This document shows positions 18,408-26,794 of a DNA stretch of 64,000 nt, in pieces. The notes beneath the pieces are model-generated. The model saw only the letters and a list, made by a program, of their open reading frames with translations, ran no database searches and was not told the DNA's origin. The position numbers and the translations under genes were made by a program. The stretch covers positions 62,001-126,000 of the forward strand of contig KI535284.1 in assembly GCA_000488855.1 (NCBI GenBank), in the 5' to 3' direction. Source of the stretch: Eubacterium brachy ATCC 33089 (lineage in GTDB: Bacteria; Bacillota; Clostridia; Peptostreptococcales; Anaerovoracaceae). How positions within the stretch are numbered: the stretch's first letter is position 1; every line of letters begins with the position of its first letter.

Positions 18408-19478
18408 ATGGATAGAGTATCTAAATTTTTTGATACAGGTTTCATCGCAGGCAATATTTCAGATTATAATTGCCATGATATTGGATCGAAAAAAATTTCT
18501 AAAAATTTAAATACGGATGAATTTTTGGCATATGAAAATGTTTTATGCAAAAAGAAAAAATACATGGTAAACATATTAGCGATGGGTGATGTTGGCAGTA
18601 CATTGCTATTAGGTTTAAGACTTTTAGGCGGTGATATCATTGAAGCAATAGGGATATTCGATATAAATAGAGAAGTGACACACAGGTTTGAGATGGAAAT
18701 GAACCAGATATCTTATCCTTTTTTCAGTGGAGATGGCTGTGATGAAATGGAAAGCCTTGAATACATGCCCGCTGTGAAAGTTTTGAAAGAGGAGGAAATT
18801 TTTAACTGCGATGTATTTTTATTCTGTCCATCGGTAATGGTACCTGAAGTGGATAAAAAAGCTACTGAAGATGTCAGAATGGTCCAATATGAGGGAAACA
18901 AAAAATTGGTGGAAAAATATGTGAAAAAGGCGAAAGAAAATGAATTTAACGGCATATTTGCAGTGATGTCGGATCCTGTCGATCCTTTGTGCCAATGTGC
19001 CGTCAATGCCGGGTTGAATCGAGAGAAAGTAAGAGGATTTGGTCTTGGAGTAATGAATGCGAGAGCCTTGTATCACAGCATGAAAAATAAAAAATTTGGA
19101 GAATACAAATTTAAAGGAAGGGCTTATGGACCTCATGGAAAGGATTTAGTAATCGCAAACGACATAGATAACTATGACGATGATTTGTCGAAAGAGCTGA
19201 CGGAATTGGCGGTCAATGCCAATTTAGAAATTAGAAAGATAGGGTTTAAACCTTATATTGCACCTGCAATAAGCAGTGGGGCTATCAGTGTGATAGAATT
19301 TTTAAAAAATCGTTGGCACTACAGTTCAATTTCATTCGGAGAAGTATTTTTGGGGATAAAAAATAAATTGAAAAATGAAAATGTATACTTCGAAAACCCG
19401 AAATTGGACATAAAATTGTTATGTAGGATAGAAAATGCTATCAATAACTTGAAGAATATAAATAGAGAAGAAAAATGA
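18408..19478 (+). CDS. Lactate/malate dehydrogenase-like Rossmann protein
   Basis: A 356-residue protein starting 3 bases after the giant gene. It has an NAD-binding-like start (NILAMGDVGSTLLLG, about residues 53-67) followed by an acidic strand end (IFDIN). MSDPVDPL corresponds to the NPVD segment of lactate/malate dehydrogenases, GFGLGVMNARAL to the helix carrying catalytic Asp and Arg, and YGPHGKDLV to the GEHG segment with the catalytic His. The Arg and His appear present, but by my alignment the catalytic Asp position is Met. It may therefore be a divergent dehydrogenase or a non-catalytic relative. An N-terminal extension of about 50 residues precedes the fold. Function unknown; certainly linked by position to its neighbours. 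Confidence 0.6.
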   Translation: MDRVSKFFDTGFIAGNISDYNCHDIGSKKISKNLNTDEFLAYENVLCKKKKYMVNILAMGDVGSTLLLGLRLLGGDIIEAIGIFDINREVTHRFEMEMNQISYPFFSGDGCDEMESLEYMPAVKVLKEEEIFNCDVFLFCPSVMVPEVDKKATEDVRMVQYEGNKKLVEKYVKKAKENEFNGIFAVMSDPVDPLCQCAVNAGLNREKVRGFGLGVMNARALYHSMKNKKFGEYKFKGRAYGPHGKDLVIANDIDNYDDDLSKELTELAVNANLEIRKIGFKPYIAPAISSGAISVIEFLKNRWHYSSISFGEVFLGIKNKLKNENVYFENPKLDIKLLCRIENAINNLKNINREEK

Positions 19479-19549
19479 GAAATTCAGAATAATGGACGGA
19501 ACTGATAGGAAGTAGCGGTAATATTTTTGTCGTAGAATTAGGATGAGAT

Positions 19550-20986
19550 ATGAAAATATATAGAGCCTTAGATGACATGCAGGCAGTTAAAGAGAAGATA
19601 ATCACATTGAACGTAATAATGCCGGAGCAGTTAAATTCATTGCGAATAAAGGAAGAATTATGGAATTGTAACGGAAACGGTTGTGTAGATGGCAAAAATG
19701 CAAAATGTGATATAAATCGGAAGGAACAGAAGAAAGATATTCATAAAAAAACTCGGATAATATCCAAAACCGAGCAAAATAGTAGAATAGAAAAAATATT
19801 ATGTAAACTTAATAAATGCTTGGAAGAAATGAAATTACAGCCGTTTGAAGCAGTTTTGAAATACAATCTGCTTAGAAATCATCAAGAATTAAAGTTTGCG
19901 ATGGAAACATTAAAACTGAGAGACAGCATAAATTTATTCATCATTGATGCAGGTGAATATGGAGTGAATTTAGAATATCAGAAGATGTTGTTCTTGCTGA
20001 GAGATTATGCAAAATCTGAAAATTATAAAGCGACAATTACAGAAAGAGGTGCAGATAGACGCTGTGGGGATGATTTAAATGAAGGAAATTTCTTTGCTGA
20101 TTCTATAGGTGGAATCATAGTGGATGGACAATCTGAATTATTTACGAAAAAAATTGGAAGAGAGATGGTTTTTGCCGCAAATATGGCAGGATGCAGCTTT
20201 GTTGGTCGTGGTCTCGTGGAAGCAATCGGTGATTTGGGCAATTACGATTTAAAGAGCAGGTTAAGCGGTATTTCACGTGATGAGGCGTATGAAAACAGTG
20301 CAGTAGAGCTTGTAAACAGACTTGTAGATTATAAATGCGAGCAGATTGTCAGACGAGAAAAGCGCAAATATGGAGAGCTAAATATCTCTTGTGGAAAAAA
20401 CGGAATTAAAAGGAAAATTTTAGCGATTCACAGCAGCCATTTTAAAAAATCAAACACATTGGGGCTTTGGGAAATCGTCAGGAAGAATATTGCCAATAGA
20501 AATATTGAAGTCACTCAGATATCATTGGCGAAGAACAACGTAGACGACTGCAGAGGATGCACACATGATACCTGTTTGCACTTTGGCGAGCAGAGCAGCT
20601 GTTATTACGGAGGATATATTGTCGATGAAGTGTTTCCAAGGGTTTTAGAGAGCGATGCAATAGTTATGATTTCACCAAACTATAACGATTCATTGAGCGG
20701 AAATTTAGTTGCATTTATAAATAGATTGACATCTCTATACAAAGTCAACGCCATAGAAGAAAAAGCGATATTCGGAATAATAGTGTCAGGGTATAGCGGA
20801 AGCGACATTGTTGCAGAACAGATAATCGGAGCGATGTCCATGAACAAAGGCTTTTTTTTACCGAGCAAGTTTGTTATTTACGAAAGAGCAAATAGAGCAA
20901 ATGAGATTTTAGAATGCGAAAATATAGAGGAAAAAGGTAGGAGATTTGCTGAAAACATATGGTTAAGCCTTGAAAAAAAACTGTAG
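19550..20986 (+). CDS. Flavodoxin-fold NAD(P)H-dependent FMN reductase-like protein with Cys cluster
   Basis: 478 residues. The C-terminal 200 residues have an FMN-reductase flavodoxin fold: KILAIHSSHFKKSNTLGL at its start (phosphate-binding loop), then DCRGCTHDTC with a fourth Cys eight residues on, and MISPNYNDSLSGNLVAFINR, the usual YNDSMSG-type flavin contact. The C-x2-C-x4-C-x8-C pattern recalls iron-sulfur flavoproteins, though spacing is not canonical. The N-terminal half (about 1-280) includes a Cys-rich, Lys-rich linker and an alpha/beta region I do not recognise. Start 19550 follows AGGATGAG. It ends the three-gene locus; the next promoter lies over its 3' end. Confidence 0.65.
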   Translation: MKIYRALDDMQAVKEKIITLNVIMPEQLNSLRIKEELWNCNGNGCVDGKNAKCDINRKEQKKDIHKKTRIISKTEQNSRIEKILCKLNKCLEEMKLQPFEAVLKYNLLRNHQELKFAMETLKLRDSINLFIIDAGEYGVNLEYQKMLFLLRDYAKSENYKATITERGADRRCGDDLNEGNFFADSIGGIIVDGQSELFTKKIGREMVFAANMAGCSFVGRGLVEAIGDLGNYDLKSRLSGISRDEAYENSAVELVNRLVDYKCEQIVRREKRKYGELNISCGKNGIKRKILAIHSSHFKKSNTLGLWEIVRKNIANRNIEVTQISLAKNNVDDCRGCTHDTCLHFGEQSSCYYGGYIVDEVFPRVLESDAIVMISPNYNDSLSGNLVAFINRLTSLYKVNAIEEKAIFGIIVSGYSGSDIVAEQIIGAMSMNKGFFLPSKFVIYERANRANEILECENIEEKGRRFAENIWLSLEKKL

Positions 20987-20998
20987 AAACAGTATAAT
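20970..20998 (+). promoter_or_regulatory. mgtE promoter
   Basis: TTGAAA (20970-20975), 17-base spacer, TATAAT (20993-20998), overlapping the stop codon of the preceding gene. The short leader contains a CAAATTT/AAATTTG hairpin. No room exists for an M-box riboswitch. Confidence 0.75.
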
Positions 20999-21052
20999 TC
21001 TAATGTATGCAAATTTGCAAAAGCAAAATTTGTGCATAGGGAAGGAGTCATT

Positions 21053-22441
21053 ATGGAAGAAAAAATGGTCTTTGAAGATGCCAAGAAAAAAATTCTGGAT
21101 CTAGTAGGAGAAAAACATTTTAAAGCAGCCAGAGAAGAACTCCTAAATTTCAATTATGCAGATATAGGTGAAATTCTTGAGGATATTTTAGAAGAAATAG
21201 GCATAAATGAAACTATCGTCATCTTTAGACTTTTACCAAAAAACACTGCTGTAGAAGTATTTTCATATCTTCCGGCAGATGATCAGGTCAGAATTATAAA
21301 TGTGATAACCGATACGGAAATTTCATACATAATAGACGAATTGGATTTCGATGATAAAATAGATGTTTTGGAAGAACTTCCGGCAAATGTAGTCGATAAA
21401 ATTTTGGAAAAAACACCCAGAAACGAGAGAAAGTTGATAAATACTTTCCTAAATTATCCGGAATCAACTGCGGGAACGCTGATGACACCTACGTACATAA
21501 GTCTGAAACAGGAATGGACAGTGAGAAAAGCTCTGGATCATATTAAAAAAGAAGGTATGGATTCAGAGACTATATACACTTGTTACGTTAAATCCGCGGG
21601 CAGAAAGTTGGAGGGGATAATTTCACTGAAGAAACTGGTAATATCCGACGATGATGCCATAATAGGTGATTTGATGCTCAGAGAGTTTGTGGAGATAAAC
21701 GTCTATGAGGATCAGGAATCGGTATCTGAAAAATTTATGAAGTACGGCTTTTTAGCTATGCCGGTAGTGGACAATGAGCAGAGACTGGTGGGAATCATAA
21801 CAGTTGATGATATATTCGATGTAATTGAAGAAGAAGCTACGGAAGATATGGAAAGAATGGCAGGGGTATTGGACGACTCCGATATAGACTATTTGGATAT
21901 GTCCGTTTGGCGTCATGTAAAAAATAGATTTCCTTGGTTGTTTTTCTTGATGTTATCATATGTTTTAACCGGAAAGATTCTATCCGCATCGGAAAACACT
22001 TTAGCTCAAATCCCGGCTTTGGTAGTATATATGCCTATGCTCATGGGAACAGGAGGGAATTCAGGATCACAATCAGCAACTTTGGTAATAAGAGGAATAT
22101 CTTTGGGAGACATAGAGTTGAAAGATGGCTTAAAAGTGCTGTGGAAAGAGATAAGGATAAGCTTTTTAATAGGTTTATCCTTGAGTATTTTAAATTTTGT
22201 GAGAGTGATGTTTGAACAATCAGGAAATGCAAACCAAGTGACTATAGCTTTCACTGTTTCAGTGGCTATGTTGGCAATAGTGGCTGCCGCAAAATGCATT
22301 GGAAGCATGTTGCCGTTATTTGCAAAAAAAATAGGAATCGACCCGGCATTGATGGCGAGTCCCATGATTTCTTCGCTTACTGACATGGTTTCAATAAGCG
22401 TATATCTCGTGTTGGCAGGAATATTCCTGGGCGTACATTGA
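21053..22441 (+). CDS. mgtE: Magnesium transporter MgtE
   Basis: A Mg2+-gated inner-membrane channel/transporter. The 462-residue protein has the N-terminal superhelical MgtE domain (about 20-130, with repeated LEELP-type segments), two CBS motifs (about 145-265) that sense Mg2+, and a five-helix membrane domain from about 285 carrying the signature GTGGNSGSQSATLVIRG. Length is normal. The start at 21053 is set by GGAAGGAG a few bases upstream; the in-frame GTG at 21032 is unlikely. Confidence 0.95.
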   Translation: MEEKMVFEDAKKKILDLVGEKHFKAAREELLNFNYADIGEILEDILEEIGINETIVIFRLLPKNTAVEVFSYLPADDQVRIINVITDTEISYIIDELDFDDKIDVLEELPANVVDKILEKTPRNERKLINTFLNYPESTAGTLMTPTYISLKQEWTVRKALDHIKKEGMDSETIYTCYVKSAGRKLEGIISLKKLVISDDDAIIGDLMLREFVEINVYEDQESVSEKFMKYGFLAMPVVDNEQRLVGIITVDDIFDVIEEEATEDMERMAGVLDDSDIDYLDMSVWRHVKNRFPWLFFLMLSYVLTGKILSASENTLAQIPALVVYMPMLMGTGGNSGSQSATLVIRGISLGDIELKDGLKVLWKEIRISFLIGLSLSILNFVRVMFEQSGNANQVTIAFTVSVAMLAIVAAAKCIGSMLPLFAKKIGIDPALMASPMISSLTDMVSISVYLVLAGIFLGVH

Positions 22442-22518
22442 AGTGAAAGAAAAGTATATAAATATAGCATGATAAACTGTGGAATTTAGTTCAGCATGTT
22501 ATGTGGATGGTGAGAGTG

Positions 22519-23343
22519 ATGAAAGAGATTATCTTGAAGAAAAGAGAAAGGAACAGCCACAAGGGAACCTATGGTAAAACTCTGATTGTGGCGGGTTCAT
22601 ACGGAATGGCAGGTGCAGCACTGATGTGTGGCAAAGCCGCAGTTAAGTCAGGAGTTGGATTGGTTAGATTTTTAGTCGATGTTGAATTGTTTGATGTATT
22701 ACAGTCTCAAGTGCCGGAAGCAACTTGTATGGACAAGAAATTGCATTATGATATAGATTTAAATGAGTATAAATCAATTGCTATCGGTCCCGGAATTGGT
22801 AAGGGCAAAAGCAATATAGGGATTATCAAAAGAGTTCTCAATGAATATACAGGAACGCTCATCGTAGATGCTGATGCCTTGAACTGCATAATGAAATATG
22901 CATTATATGGTAACGTAACCCAGTCAAAGGCAAATGTGATTTTGACACCACATATGGCAGAAGCAGCCAGACTTCTGGAAGTAGATCGGGTTTTGGATGA
23001 TGAGAGAAAAGAAAAGGCATTGGAGTTAAGTCAGAGTTTTAATTCCACAGTTGTCATGAAGGGCAACAACACAATTGTAGTTTCAAATGAAGAGATATAT
23101 TTTAATGAAACCGGAAATCCGGGAATGGCAACAGGTGGTGCAGGAGACGTTTTGACAGGAGTAATTGCAGCATTGGCGGCACAGGGATATGAACCTTTTG
23201 AAGCTAGTAAAATCGGAGTTTACGTTCACGGTTTGGCAGGTGATATATGTGAAGCCGAAATCGGTCAAATTGGAATGACAGCGATAGATATATTAGATAA
23301 AGTACCTAAAGCGTTTAAAACAATACAGGGAAAAAATGGGTAG
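22519..23343 (+). CDS. nnrD: ADP-dependent NAD(P)H-hydrate dehydratase
   Basis: Repairs hydrated NAD(P)H by dehydrating the S form with ADP (or ATP). The 274-residue protein has the ribokinase-like fold with HKGTYGKTLIVAGSYGMAGAA at its start, AIGPGIGKGK in the middle, and the catalytic GNPGMATGGAGDVLTG near residues 200-215. It lacks the N-terminal NnrE epimerase domain often fused to it. Start 22519 is favoured by GGTGAG 4 bases upstream; an ATG at 22501 has no ribosome site. Confidence 0.93.
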   Translation: MKEIILKKRERNSHKGTYGKTLIVAGSYGMAGAALMCGKAAVKSGVGLVRFLVDVELFDVLQSQVPEATCMDKKLHYDIDLNEYKSIAIGPGIGKGKSNIGIIKRVLNEYTGTLIVDADALNCIMKYALYGNVTQSKANVILTPHMAEAARLLEVDRVLDDERKEKALELSQSFNSTVVMKGNNTIVVSNEEIYFNETGNPGMATGGAGDVLTGVIAALAAQGYEPFEASKIGVYVHGLAGDICEAEIGQIGMTAIDILDKVPKAFKTIQGKNG

Positions 23344-23427
23344 CAGCATATTGCACGTTTTGGGCTAAAATGAAGATATGTAAATTATATTTACAGTAAA
23401 ACTGAAAGCGAGAGAGGAAGCGGTAAA

Positions 23428-24240
23428 ATGGAGTTTGAAAAACTGGAACGTTCTGCAAAAAACATAAGAAAAAATTTGTTGAAAGCGATATGTGAGGCAG
23501 GATCAGGTCATCCTGGCGGATCCCTTTCGGCAGTTGAGATATTAACTTATCTGTACTTTTGTGAAATGAAAGTCGATGAAAAAAATCCCCTATGGGATGG
23601 AAGAGATAGGTTCGTATTATCAAAAGGGCATGCAGCACCTGTTTTGTATGCAACCTTGGGAGAAAGAGGATTTTTTGCAATTGACGAAATAATGAGTCTG
23701 AGAAAGATAGGAGGAAATTTTCAAGGACATCCATGTAGAGATAAAGTTCCAGGAGTTGAAATGTCAACAGGATCTCTGGGTCAGGGATTTTCAGTTGCGG
23801 TAGGAATGGCACTAGCTGATAAATTAGACGGGAAAGACAACAAAACATTCGTTTTGCTGGGAGATGGAGAATTACAAGAAGGAATAGTATGGGAGGCAGC
23901 TATGGCAGCCAATCACTACGGGTTGAAAAATTTAACTGCTGTAGTGGATTGGAACGGGTTGCAAATAGATGGAAAAAATGACGATGTTATGACGGTGAAA
24001 CCTGTAGATGAGAAATTCAGAGCATTTGGATGGGATACAGTTGTCATTGACGGTCACAGCTTTAGAGCAATACAATCAGGTTTTGATTTTGCGCAAAAAA
24101 GTGGGAAACCTGTAGCGATAGTTGCAAAGACTCATAAAGGAAATGGCGTGTCCTTCATGAAGGATAATGCCGGATGGCATGGGAAAGCACCCAATAGAGA
24201 GGAGCTCCAACAAGCTGTTTTAGAAATTGAAGGAGAATGA
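23428..24240 (+). CDS. Transketolase, N-terminal (TPP-binding) subunit
   Basis: First half of a split transketolase; with the next gene it moves two-carbon units in the non-oxidative pentose phosphate pathway. The 270-residue protein has SGHPGGSLSAVE, SKGHAAPVLYATL, STGSLGQGFSVAVG and the thiamine-diphosphate motif GDGELQEGIVWEAAMAANH ending in WNGLQIDG. Start 23428 follows agaggaag. It ends in an overlap with the ribosome site and start of the second subunit, so the two are coupled. Confidence 0.95.
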   Translation: MEFEKLERSAKNIRKNLLKAICEAGSGHPGGSLSAVEILTYLYFCEMKVDEKNPLWDGRDRFVLSKGHAAPVLYATLGERGFFAIDEIMSLRKIGGNFQGHPCRDKVPGVEMSTGSLGQGFSVAVGMALADKLDGKDNKTFVLLGDGELQEGIVWEAAMAANHYGLKNLTAVVDWNGLQIDGKNDDVMTVKPVDEKFRAFGWDTVVIDGHSFRAIQSGFDFAQKSGKPVAIVAKTHKGNGVSFMKDNAGWHGKAPNREELQQAVLEIEGE

Positions 24241-24242
24241 TG

Positions 24243-25175
24243 ATGAATAAAAAGATGGCAACGAGAGAAGCATATGGAAAAACACTTGTAAAACTTGGAG
24301 CGGAAATGCGAGAACTGGTTGTTATGGATGCTGACTTATCCGGTTCTACAAAAACTGGAGAGTTTAAAAAGATTTATCCTGACAGATTTTTTAATGCAGG
24401 TATTGCTGAACAGAATCTCTATGGAATGGCAGCAGGATTATCTCTTTCAGGAAAAACTGTATGCGCATCCACATTTGCGATGTTTGCTACAGGAAGAGCA
24501 TTTGAAATAATAAGGAATTCCATAGGATATACGAAAGCAAATGTCAAGGTATGTGCAACTCATGCGGGAATAACTGTAGGAGAAGACGGTGCCAGTCATC
24601 AGACTTTTGAAGATTTGGCATTGATGCGAACCATTCCGGGAATGGTAGTTGTAAATCCAAGTGATGGCAATAGTGCGAGCATATTGCTTGAGCAAGTGAT
24701 CAAGATGAAAGGTCCGGCATATGTCAGGCTTGGAAGAGCCGGTGTACCTATGGTCTATGACGAAGATGAACCGTTGAAAATAGGAAAGGCAACACTCTTA
24801 AAAGAAGGAAGAGATGTTACAATAATTGCGACAGGGATAATGGTAAATGAAGCACTTATGGCAGAAAAAGAATTAAATGCTGAGGGTATATCGATTAGAA
24901 TAATAGATATGCATACGATAAAACCATTAGATGAAGAGGCAATAATCAAGGCTAGCAGAGAAACTAAGGGGATTGTTACAGCCGAAGAACACTCAATCAT
25001 AGGAGGACTGGGAAGTGCAGTTTGTGAAGTCACAGCTGATATGGCACCTTGTAAAGTTGTCAGAGTGGGACAGATGGACACCTACGGTGAATCAGGAGCT
25101 CCGGAAGAATTGAAGAAAAAATACGGTATGACAAAAGATTATATAATTGATGCAGTGAAAAAGGTATTGAATTAG
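24243..25175 (+). CDS. Transketolase, C-terminal subunit
   Basis: Second half of split transketolase, with the pyrimidine-binding domain (NAGIAEQNLYGMAAGLSLSGK and THAGITVGEDGASHQ) and the C-terminal transketolase domain (TAEEHSIIGGLGSAV). Three ATG codons occur in tandem at 24237, 24240 and 24243. AGGAG at 24231-24235 gives a 7-base spacing only for 24243, so I choose that start (310 residues). The gene is followed 11 bases later by ftsE, so cell-division genes may share this transcript. Confidence 0.94.
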   Translation: MNKKMATREAYGKTLVKLGAEMRELVVMDADLSGSTKTGEFKKIYPDRFFNAGIAEQNLYGMAAGLSLSGKTVCASTFAMFATGRAFEIIRNSIGYTKANVKVCATHAGITVGEDGASHQTFEDLALMRTIPGMVVVNPSDGNSASILLEQVIKMKGPAYVRLGRAGVPMVYDEDEPLKIGKATLLKEGRDVTIIATGIMVNEALMAEKELNAEGISIRIIDMHTIKPLDEEAIIKASRETKGIVTAEEHSIIGGLGSAVCEVTADMAPCKVVRVGQMDTYGESGAPEELKKKYGMTKDYIIDAVKKVLN

Positions 25176-25186
25176 GAGAGCAATAA

Positions 25187-25894
25187 ATGATACATTTTGA
25201 AAATGTAACAAAAAAATACAGTGCCAACACGGGTATTGACAATGTTTCACTTGATATAGATCGAGGTGAATTCGTGTTTTTAGTCGGACCGAGCGGAGCA
25301 GGAAAATCCACGTTTATAAAATTGGTGATGAAGGAAATTGAAGCGGATGTGGGCAGCATTAGAGTCATGGGAAATGAGATCGTTGAGTTGCCTGCACGGA
25401 GTTTACCCAAACACAGGAGAAATATCGGGATGATATTTCAGGATTTCAGACTTCTTCCAAATAAAACGGTTTATGAAAATGTGGCATTTGCAATGGAAAT
25501 AGTGCATAAATCTCAGAGAAAGATAAAAAGACAAGTACCGTTAGCGTTGAAACTGATGGGAATTTCAAGCAAGGCAAATATGTTTCCCGATGAACTTTCG
25601 GCAGGTGAACAGCAAAGAGTTGCCATTGCAAGGGCTATCATCAACAAACCGGCAATGTTGATTGCAGATGAACCGACAGGTAATTTGGATCCGGCAACAG
25701 CTTGGGAAATAATGAATCTACTAGATGAGATTAACAAGAGAGGAACCACCATAGTTATGGTAACTCATGCCAAGGATATAGTTGATAAAATGCAGAAGAG
25801 AGTAGTGACTATAGAATCCGGTAAAATAGTAGGTGATTGTATTGGAAAATACAGAGTTCCTGATAGTATCGGCATTGGAGGTGAACGACGATGA
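25187..25894 (+). CDS. ftsE: Cell-division ATP-binding protein FtsE
   Basis: ATPase of the FtsEX complex, which couples division to peptidoglycan hydrolysis rather than transporting a substrate. The 235 residues contain Walker A GPSGAGKST (about 36-44), a Q-loop in IFQDFRLLPNKTV, the signature LSAGEQQRVAIARA and Walker B MLIADEPTGNLD. It overlaps ftsX by 4 bases and follows the transketolase gene by 11 bases. The start has agg-agag upstream. Confidence 0.96.
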   Translation: MIHFENVTKKYSANTGIDNVSLDIDRGEFVFLVGPSGAGKSTFIKLVMKEIEADVGSIRVMGNEIVELPARSLPKHRRNIGMIFQDFRLLPNKTVYENVAFAMEIVHKSQRKIKRQVPLALKLMGISSKANMFPDELSAGEQQRVAIARAIINKPAMLIADEPTGNLDPATAWEIMNLLDEINKRGTTIVMVTHAKDIVDKMQKRVVTIESGKIVGDCIGKYRVPDSIGIGGERR

Positions 25895-26784
25895 GCAAGT
25901 TTATGTACGCTTTCCGTCAGACCATAAAACAAGTAAAGCGAAACAAAGGAATGGCATTTACATCGGTGTTTGCAATAGCGGCAATGTTGATAATCTTAGG
26001 TATTTTCATGATGATTATAGTCAATATAAACACAGCTGCGGAAGTTGTGAAACAAGATTACAACAACATTGAAATATTTTTCAAGGACAGTGTTAAAACA
26101 GACGATATATTAAAGCTGCAAAAAGAAATTGCGAAATGGAAAGAAGTTGACGAAGTAAAATTTCGCAGCAAGGATGATGCGCTGAAAATCCTGAAGAAAA
26201 GATGGGGAGAAAACGGGTATCTGTTAAATGGATTAGCATCGAATCCATTGCCGAATTCTCTGGTCTTAACTGTTGATAAAATAGAGAAATCGGACGCGGT
26301 AGCAAAAAAAGCGGAGAAAGTAGCCGGAGTTGAAGATGTGAAATATTATCAGGATACTATAAAAAAATTGGTTAGTGCCACCAGGGGATTTCAAATTGCC
26401 ACTGTAGTGATAATGGCATTTCTGATTGTAATCGCGACAGTGGTAGTTTCAAACACCATAAAATTGACGGTTTTCAACAGATCTGATGAGATAGTCATAA
26501 TGAAGTATGTAGGAGCGACGAACTGGTTCATAAGAGCTCCTTTCTTGCTGGAAGGTATATTGATTGGCATAGTTTCATCGCTTCTGGCATCAGGAATAGT
26601 CATGTTGATTTACAAGAGCATTTCAAAAGCTATAGGTGATAAGGTTCTTGCAATACTATCAACACCGATGGTGCCGGCTGGATTTTTATCGGTTAACATA
26701 ATCTTGATATTTTTGGCATTAGGTGTTAGTATAGGAGCATGGGGTAGTATTATATCTATGAGAAGATTTTTAGATACCAATTAG
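25891..26784 (+). CDS. ftsX: Cell-division membrane protein FtsX
   Basis: Permease-like partner of FtsE, 297 residues. One membrane helix near the N-terminus (about 22-45), a large extracytoplasmic loop (about 46-170) that normally contacts a peptidoglycan hydrolase, then three helices in the C-terminal half. Family features include the N-terminal RQTIKQVKRNKGM segment and NTIKLTVFNRSDEIVIMKYVGATNWFIRAPF after the second helix. Overlap ATGA with ftsE indicates translational coupling. The gene just downstream encodes the likely partner hydrolase. Confidence 0.95.
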   Translation: MSKFMYAFRQTIKQVKRNKGMAFTSVFAIAAMLIILGIFMMIIVNINTAAEVVKQDYNNIEIFFKDSVKTDDILKLQKEIAKWKEVDEVKFRSKDDALKILKKRWGENGYLLNGLASNPLPNSLVLTVDKIEKSDAVAKKAEKVAGVEDVKYYQDTIKKLVSATRGFQIATVVIMAFLIVIATVVVSNTIKLTVFNRSDEIVIMKYVGATNWFIRAPFLLEGILIGIVSSLLASGIVMLIYKSISKAIGDKVLAILSTPMVPAGFLSVNIILIFLALGVSIGAWGSIISMRRFLDTN

Positions 26785-26794
26785 GAGAGAATTT

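Noticed and set aside
20987-21052. M-box riboswitch before mgtE
   Set aside because: The leader is only about 50-65 bases, too short for the aptamer.
22006-22470. 154-codon minus-strand frame
   Set aside because: Antisense to the membrane domain of mgtE, which explains its apparent openness.
23315-23848. 177-codon minus-strand frame
   Set aside because: Antisense to the first transketolase gene; no ribosome site or motif.
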